A stretch of DNA of 64,000 nt from UBA10649 sp965227045 (GTDB taxonomy: Bacteria; Actinomycetota; Actinomycetes; S36-B12). A program made the position numbers and the translations under genes. This document shows positions 60,356 through 64,000 of the stretch, one piece after another. The stretch covers positions 1,426,001-1,490,000 of the forward strand of contig OZ245718.1 in assembly GCA_965227045.1 (NCBI GenBank), written 5' to 3'. Positions within the stretch are counted from its first letter, which is position 1; each line of letters starts with the position of its first letter. The notes under the pieces are model-generated. The model saw only the letters and a program-made list of their open reading frames with translations, searched no databases and was not told the origin of the DNA.

Positions 60356-61221
60356 GACGTCAGCCGCCGTTCCTGCGGCAGCCGGCCGATGCGAATCATG
60401 AGTCGATACGCGATGACGGACACCACGGCCGCGCCCGTGAGCACGACCGCGCCCAGGCCAGTCCGATAGGCCTCCACCGCGCCGGGCCGCGTGCACAGGA
60501 GTGCGACTGTGATCCACGGTGCTGCGACGGCCAGTCGGGCGGCAGACACCGTCCAGCTCTGTCGTCCCTCGATCTCCGCTCGCGTCCGCGCGTCGTCGCG
60601 AAGGAGGGCACTGAGGTTTCGAAGCACGCGGCCGAGGTCGGTGCCTCCGACATCGCGAGCGATGAGCAAGCACGCGACCACGCGGTCGGCTGTCGGATCG
60701 GCGAGGCGCTCCTGGAGGGCTCGCAGGGAGTCAGCGAATGAACCTGTTGCCCGCAGTTCGACGATGAATCCGGACATGGCCGGACGGAGGGGTTGCGGAC
60801 CCTGCACGGCCAGGGCGCCGAGTGCCTCGTCAAGGGAGAGACCCGCCCGCACACCGGAGACGAGGGCATCGATGGCCTCCGGCCATGAAGCCTGGATAGC
60901 GCGCTCCGCCTGGTTGGCGCGCCGACGCAGCATCACGAACGGAACGGTCGATGCGACCAGGCCGACGATGAGCGCCATCACCGGGAGCGCGGAGACGACA
61001 AGGGCGATCGCCGCCGCCAGCACCGAGATGCCCATGGTCGCCGCGAGGAGAGCCCCGGTCGTGAGCCATGGCAGGCCAGCGGAAACGACCAGCCGTCGCA
61101 ACGAACCTCTCCGCCGCGACCGAACTGGGCGCGGGCTCGCGCCGAATGACACGAGGATCAGCAGGAATCCCGACGCGGCCACGGTGCCGAGCACGAGCCC
61201 CGTCGTTGCGCCGGAGGTCAT
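60352..61221 (-). CDS. tadB: Tad inner-membrane protein TadB (T2SSF family)
   Basis: A 289-residue F-domain membrane protein. Four helices and the cytoplasmic motif GVRAGLSLDEALGAL, typical of TadB, are visible. Forms a platform with TadC. Overlaps both tadA and tadC by four bases (ATGA). Confidence 0.9.
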   Translation of the reverse strand: MTSGATTGLVLGTVAASGFLLILVSFGASPRPVRSRRRGSLRRLVVSAGLPWLTTGALLAATMGISVLAAAIALVVSALPVMALIVGLVASTVPFVMLRRRANQAERAIQASWPEAIDALVSGVRAGLSLDEALGALAVQGPQPLRPAMSGFIVELRATGSFADSLRALQERLADPTADRVVACLLIARDVGGTDLGRVLRNLSALLRDDARTRAEIEGRQSWTVSAARLAVAAPWITVALLCTRPGAVEAYRTGLGAVVLTGAAVVSVIAYRLMIRIGRLPQERRLTS

Positions 61222-62453
61222 GGCTGCACCCGGGGTGAGCCGAGCAGCGCATGAATGTCGTACCCATGCTCGGCGAATCGATCAGGCGCGTCGAAGAACC
61301 CGTCCGCGCGTGTCAGCCGCCCGTCACGATGCTCGAAAAGGCGCGTCATCTCGACGACTCCCTGCTCGACTCGACCAGACAGCGAGCAGATCTCGTGGAC
61401 GCGGCGTCGACCCGCGGCGTCGATCTCGAGGTGGATGACGAGGTCGACACACCCGGCTACCGTCGGCACCACGAAATCCGCTGCGATGTTCTGGCCGGCG
61501 AGCAGCGGCAACGTGCACAGCTTCGTCACGGCCTCGCGAGCGCTGTTCGCGTGGATCGTCGCCATTGACGGCATCCCGCTGTTCATCGCCACGAGGAGGT
61601 CCAGGCATTCGGACTGCCGCACTTCACCGACGATGAGCCGGGTCGGTCGCATTCGCAGGGCCTCGCGGACCAGGCGGCGTAGCGGGATGTCACCGGTTCC
61701 CTCGAGACTGCAGTCGCGCGTCTGCATCGCTACCCAGTCGGGATGATCAAGGCCAAGCTCGAAGACCTCCTCGCAGCTGATGATCCGCTCCCGTCCGGGG
61801 ACCGATCCGAGCAGCGCGCCGAGGAATGTGGTCTTCCCCGATTGGGTCCCGCCGGCGACGACGATGTTGAGGCCGGACACCACGGCGGCGTCGAGGAATG
61901 CGGCCGACTCCGCGGACAGCATGCGCCGCTGTACGAGGTCGGCCAGTGTCTTGGCCCGGACGACGAAGCGTCGAACGTTGACGGCCCAGTGCTTACGCGT
62001 GATGTCAGGAATGACGGCATGAAGTCGGCTCCCGTCCGGCAGCATCGCATCAACGAAGGGGCTGGACAGGTCCAAGCGACGACCAGACTGCCGAAGCATC
62101 CGCTCGACGAGATCGCGGACCTGCGCCGCATCGAGCACCAAGGTGGTGAGCTCGCTCGCGCCATCTCGCGCGACGAACACGCGTCCGGGCTCGTTGATCC
62201 ACAGTTCTTCGATTTCGGGATCGTCGAAGTACTTCTGCAGTGGCCCGAATCCTGCGACGGCCGAGAACGCGTGCTGCGTCAGCGTCGCCGAGTCTGCCGG
62301 GAGGGCGTCATGATCAGTGGACCACTCCGACAGGACTTCAGCGACCGTCAGGTCGACGAGTTCGCGCACGGCCTGCGGATCTCGCTGCGGATCGAGACCG
62401 CGCAGCCGCACTTCATCGCGAACACGGTCCTCGACGAGCGCCATTGCGTCCAC
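61218..62453 (-). CDS. tadA: Tad ATPase TadA (CpaF/VirB11 family)
   Basis: A 411-residue secretion ATPase that powers Tad pilus assembly and retraction. Walker A GGTQSGKTT, Walker B-type LIVGEVRQSE, His box MATIHANSA and an Asp box SCEEVFEL are clear. Start is GTG at 62453 (GGGGGAA just upstream) or ATG at 62444. No tadZ gene lies upstream. First gene of the operon. Confidence 0.93.
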   Translation of the reverse strand: MDAMALVEDRVRDEVRLRGLDPQRDPQAVRELVDLTVAEVLSEWSTDHDALPADSATLTQHAFSAVAGFGPLQKYFDDPEIEELWINEPGRVFVARDGASELTTLVLDAAQVRDLVERMLRQSGRRLDLSSPFVDAMLPDGSRLHAVIPDITRKHWAVNVRRFVVRAKTLADLVQRRMLSAESAAFLDAAVVSGLNIVVAGGTQSGKTTFLGALLGSVPGRERIISCEEVFELGLDHPDWVAMQTRDCSLEGTGDIPLRRLVREALRMRPTRLIVGEVRQSECLDLLVAMNSGMPSMATIHANSAREAVTKLCTLPLLAGQNIAADFVVPTVAGCVDLVIHLEIDAAGRRRVHEICSLSGRVEQGVVEMTRLFEHRDGRLTRADGFFDAPDRFAEHGYDIHALLGSPRVQP

Positions 62454-62554
62454 CAGTTCCCCCGATCGCGCGACTCAAACGGGGTGACCGTATGCCGCCA
62501 GCCATCGGGAGATCCATCATCGATTCGGCAGCTGTGGACAAACGAGCGCAGGAC

Positions 62555-64000
62555 CTACCAGGGCAGGTGCGCCAGCTTTGCGCTGACGTCGGTCTGCTTG
62601 GGCGCAGCGAGTGTGACCTTGACCGGTCGAGTTGTGACGTCATCCAGTCGCGCCCGAATCCGGACTCGTTGTGGCTCTCGGCAGGACGGGATCTGAACAC
62701 GCCCCGTCCGGGACCAGGTCGAGTCCGTCAGGACGACGGCGAGGCCGAACGGCTGCCAACGCCCTCCGGCCGGCCGGACTTCCAGGATCACTGGTCGACC
62801 CGTGGTGCTGCTGGTGCCCCGCACTCGAAGCGTTGCTACGCACTCAGTGATGCTGCCGTGCGCACGGCCGATCGCGACCGAGGAACTTGGGACCTTCTTT
62901 GCCGCTTCGGCGACGACGTTCTGACCGTCGTCAGTCCCGTCGAGTGCTGCGGTCACGACAAGGCGGCCGCCGTCCTTGATCACCCCCGAGCATGATCCGC
63001 GGCCTGCACGAATCTCTGCGCGACATGTCCTGACGTCGTTCACGCGGACGGTCGCCATGCCGTCAACCGTGGTGGCTACGGCGGCCGCCGCGCTCCTGGA
63101 CTTGACGGTGTCGTCGATCGTGAGCTTGAAGTCGACGACCTGGCCGGGAACCACCTGCTCGGGCATCTCGATGCGCATCGTCAGCGACGAACCGCCCTGT
63201 GTGGTCGGCGTTGGCGTGGGCGTCGGCGATGGGGTGGGACTCGGCGTCACCGTCGGTGTTGCCGTGGGTGTCGGGGAGGGCGACGAACTTGGCGATGGCT
63301 CGGGCGTCGGAGTAGGCGTCGGAGTGGGTGTCGGCGTCGGGCTCGGGGTAGGCGTCGGCGTCGGAGTGGGTGTCGGCGTCGGACTCGGGGTAGGCGTCGG
63401 CGTCGGCGTCGGAGTGGGTGTCGGCGTCGGACTCGGGGTAGGCGTCGGACTCGGTGACGGGGTCGGGGTCGGGGTCGGTGACGGTGACGGAGTCGGCGTC
63501 GGTGACGGAGTCGGCGTCGGAGTCGGAGTCGGCGTCGGAGTCGGTGACGGAGTCGGCGTCGGAGTCGGTGACGGAGTCGGCGTCGGTGACGGAGTCGCAC
63601 CGCACGTCAGCGGGTTGGACCGATCCCCCGTTCCGAGGACGTTGGTCGCCGCGACGCTGAACGAATAGGGAAAGTCAAAGAACTGGCACACGGATTGGGC
63701 AGGCGTGCATGACGTGCCCGCGGTAGTGCACACGACCACCCACAGGGATGAGTCGAGAGGGTCCTGCGCGTAGGCCGTGTAGCCGGTGATCGCCGAACCC
63801 CCGTCGTTCTCGGGAGGATCCCACGTGATCGTCACGCTCTCCGTGTCGCCGGTGACCGACGTCACGAAAGGCGCATAGGGAGGCCCAACGGTGGTCACAG
63901 GAGGCGTGGCGGACGAGGCGGCCCCGGGACCCGCGGCGTTCGTCGCGACCACGCTCACCGTGTATGAGATTCCCTGGGGAAGGTCATTGATGGTGCACGT
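62555..64000 (-). CDS. FN3-domain protein with long Pro/Thr/Ser repeat, N-terminus beyond window
   Basis: The frame is open across the right edge. Visible from the edge: the end of one FN3 domain (SYTVSVVATNAAGPG), a second FN3 domain (about 90 residues), about 120 residues of Pro-Thr-Ser-Ala repeats, then a C-terminal domain of about 210 residues with several Cys. It is most likely an exported surface or adhesin-like protein. It lies just upstream of tadA on the same strand. Confidence 0.85.
   Translation of the reverse strand, partial: TCTINDLPQGISYTVSVVATNAAGPGAASSATPPVTTVGPPYAPFVTSVTGDTESVTITWDPPENDGGSAITGYTAYAQDPLDSSLWVVVCTTAGTSCTPAQSVCQFFDFPYSFSVAATNVLGTGDRSNPLTCGATPSPTPTPSPTPTPTPSPTPTPTPTPTPTPSPTPTPSPSPTPTPTPSPSPTPTPSPTPTPTPTPTPTPTPSPTPTPTPTPTPTPSPTPTPTPTPTPTPEPSPSSSPSPTPTATPTVTPSPTPSPTPTPTPTTQGGSSLTMRIEMPEQVVPGQVVDFKLTIDDTVKSRSAAAAVATTVDGMATVRVNDVRTCRAEIRAGRGSCSGVIKDGGRLVVTAALDGTDDGQNVVAEAAKKVPSSSVAIGRAHGSITECVATLRVRGTSSTTGRPVILEVRPAGGRWQPFGLAVVLTDSTWSRTGRVQIPSCREPQRVRIRARLDDVTTRPVKVTLAAPKQTDVSAKLAHLPW
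63202..63600. repeat. Hexanucleotide-type tandem repeat coding for the Pro/Thr linker
   Basis: About 400 bp made of GTCGGC/GTCGGA/GTCGGT/GTGGGT-type hexamers in variable order, with a longer recurring unit near 63350-63440 that holds GGACTCGGGGTAGGC. All units keep the reading frame, so copy-number change would vary linker length without a frameshift. Confidence 0.9.

Noticed and set aside
63202..63600. Repeat region as a possible CRISPR or minisatellite array
   Set aside because: The units are short hexamers without spacers and stay in frame with a Pro/Thr coding pattern on the minus strand, so this is coding repeat DNA, not CRISPR.
62976..63668. Long plus-strand frame rich in Val/Gly over the repeat
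   Set aside because: It is the antisense reading of the Pro/Thr repeat; it has no promoter, no ribosome-binding site and no non-repeat homology.

Overview
The window is chromosomal DNA of a high-GC Actinomycetota. The evidence is lineage-typical content: a WhiB protein, a mycothiol-type (MDMPI/DinB-like) enzyme, the Mec-CysO-CysM sulfur-carrier system, DUF2017, DUF3039, GTP-dependent PEP carboxykinase, a Tad locus ordered like that of Mycobacterium, and many leaderless-type promoters. I cannot fix the family or genus. No phage, integrase, insertion sequence or CRISPR array is visible. Gene density is high and no stretch longer than about 300 bp lacks a gene.

Layout. 1-3.6 kb: metal ABC lipoprotein (cut by the left edge), Bcp peroxiredoxin, PhyH-type oxygenase, and two tandem secreted allene-oxide-cyclase-barrel proteins. 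3.6-9.7 kb: tRNA-Leu(TAG) and a core block matching the mycobacterial Rv1331-Rv1341 neighbourhood (rdgB, rph, MBL phosphodiesterase, murI, cysM, cysO, mec, DUF2017, clpS). 9.7-20.4 kb: class V aminotransferase, GH18 hydrolase, DacB, IclR, HdeD-like protein, a polar amino-acid ABC transporter, MFS, DUF3039. 20.4-31.8 kb: thioredoxin, WhiB, argF, pckG, two hydrolases, MalY/PatB lyase, a CsoR/CstR-type repressor divergent from an MFS transporter, an S51-like peptidase, trmB, a PAS-PAS-GGDEF protein. 31.8-33.6 kb: DUF5701-like and AlkZ-like proteins. 33.6-42.5 kb: a seven-gene minus-strand operon with overlapping genes plus a divergent SDR gene, closely resembling the acyclic terpene utilisation (Atu) system. 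42.5-50.8 kb: vapBC, acetyltransferases, cspA, a TMEM175-like channel, AI-2E-family permease and large catalase, lactate-monooxygenase-like flavoprotein. 50.8-58 kb: tmRNA, MDMPI-like enzyme, a secreted protein with a papain-like Cys/His/Asp pattern, smpB, DUF4436, ftsX, ftsE, prfB. 58-64 kb: tad genes and an FN3/Pro-Thr repeat protein cut by the right edge.

Most interesting signals. (1) Four long intergenic hairpins (A-D) share a stem core, and their arms carry matched substitutions, so pairing is conserved. (2) Two almost identical 16-bp palindromes lie before thioredoxin and before a CsoR-family gene that keeps both sensor cysteines but lacks the copper-ligand histidine, in nearly superimposable promoters; this suggests a thiol/persulfide-responsive regulon. 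(3) The Atu-like operon has AtuA split into two genes and a palindrome in the divergent promoter. (4) At least fourteen genes carry a TANNNT hexamer 5-6 nt before ATG/GTG, a leaderless architecture that also settles several start codons. (5) The 587-aa secreted protein with a candidate Cys161/His250/Asp271 triad is not a family I recognise.
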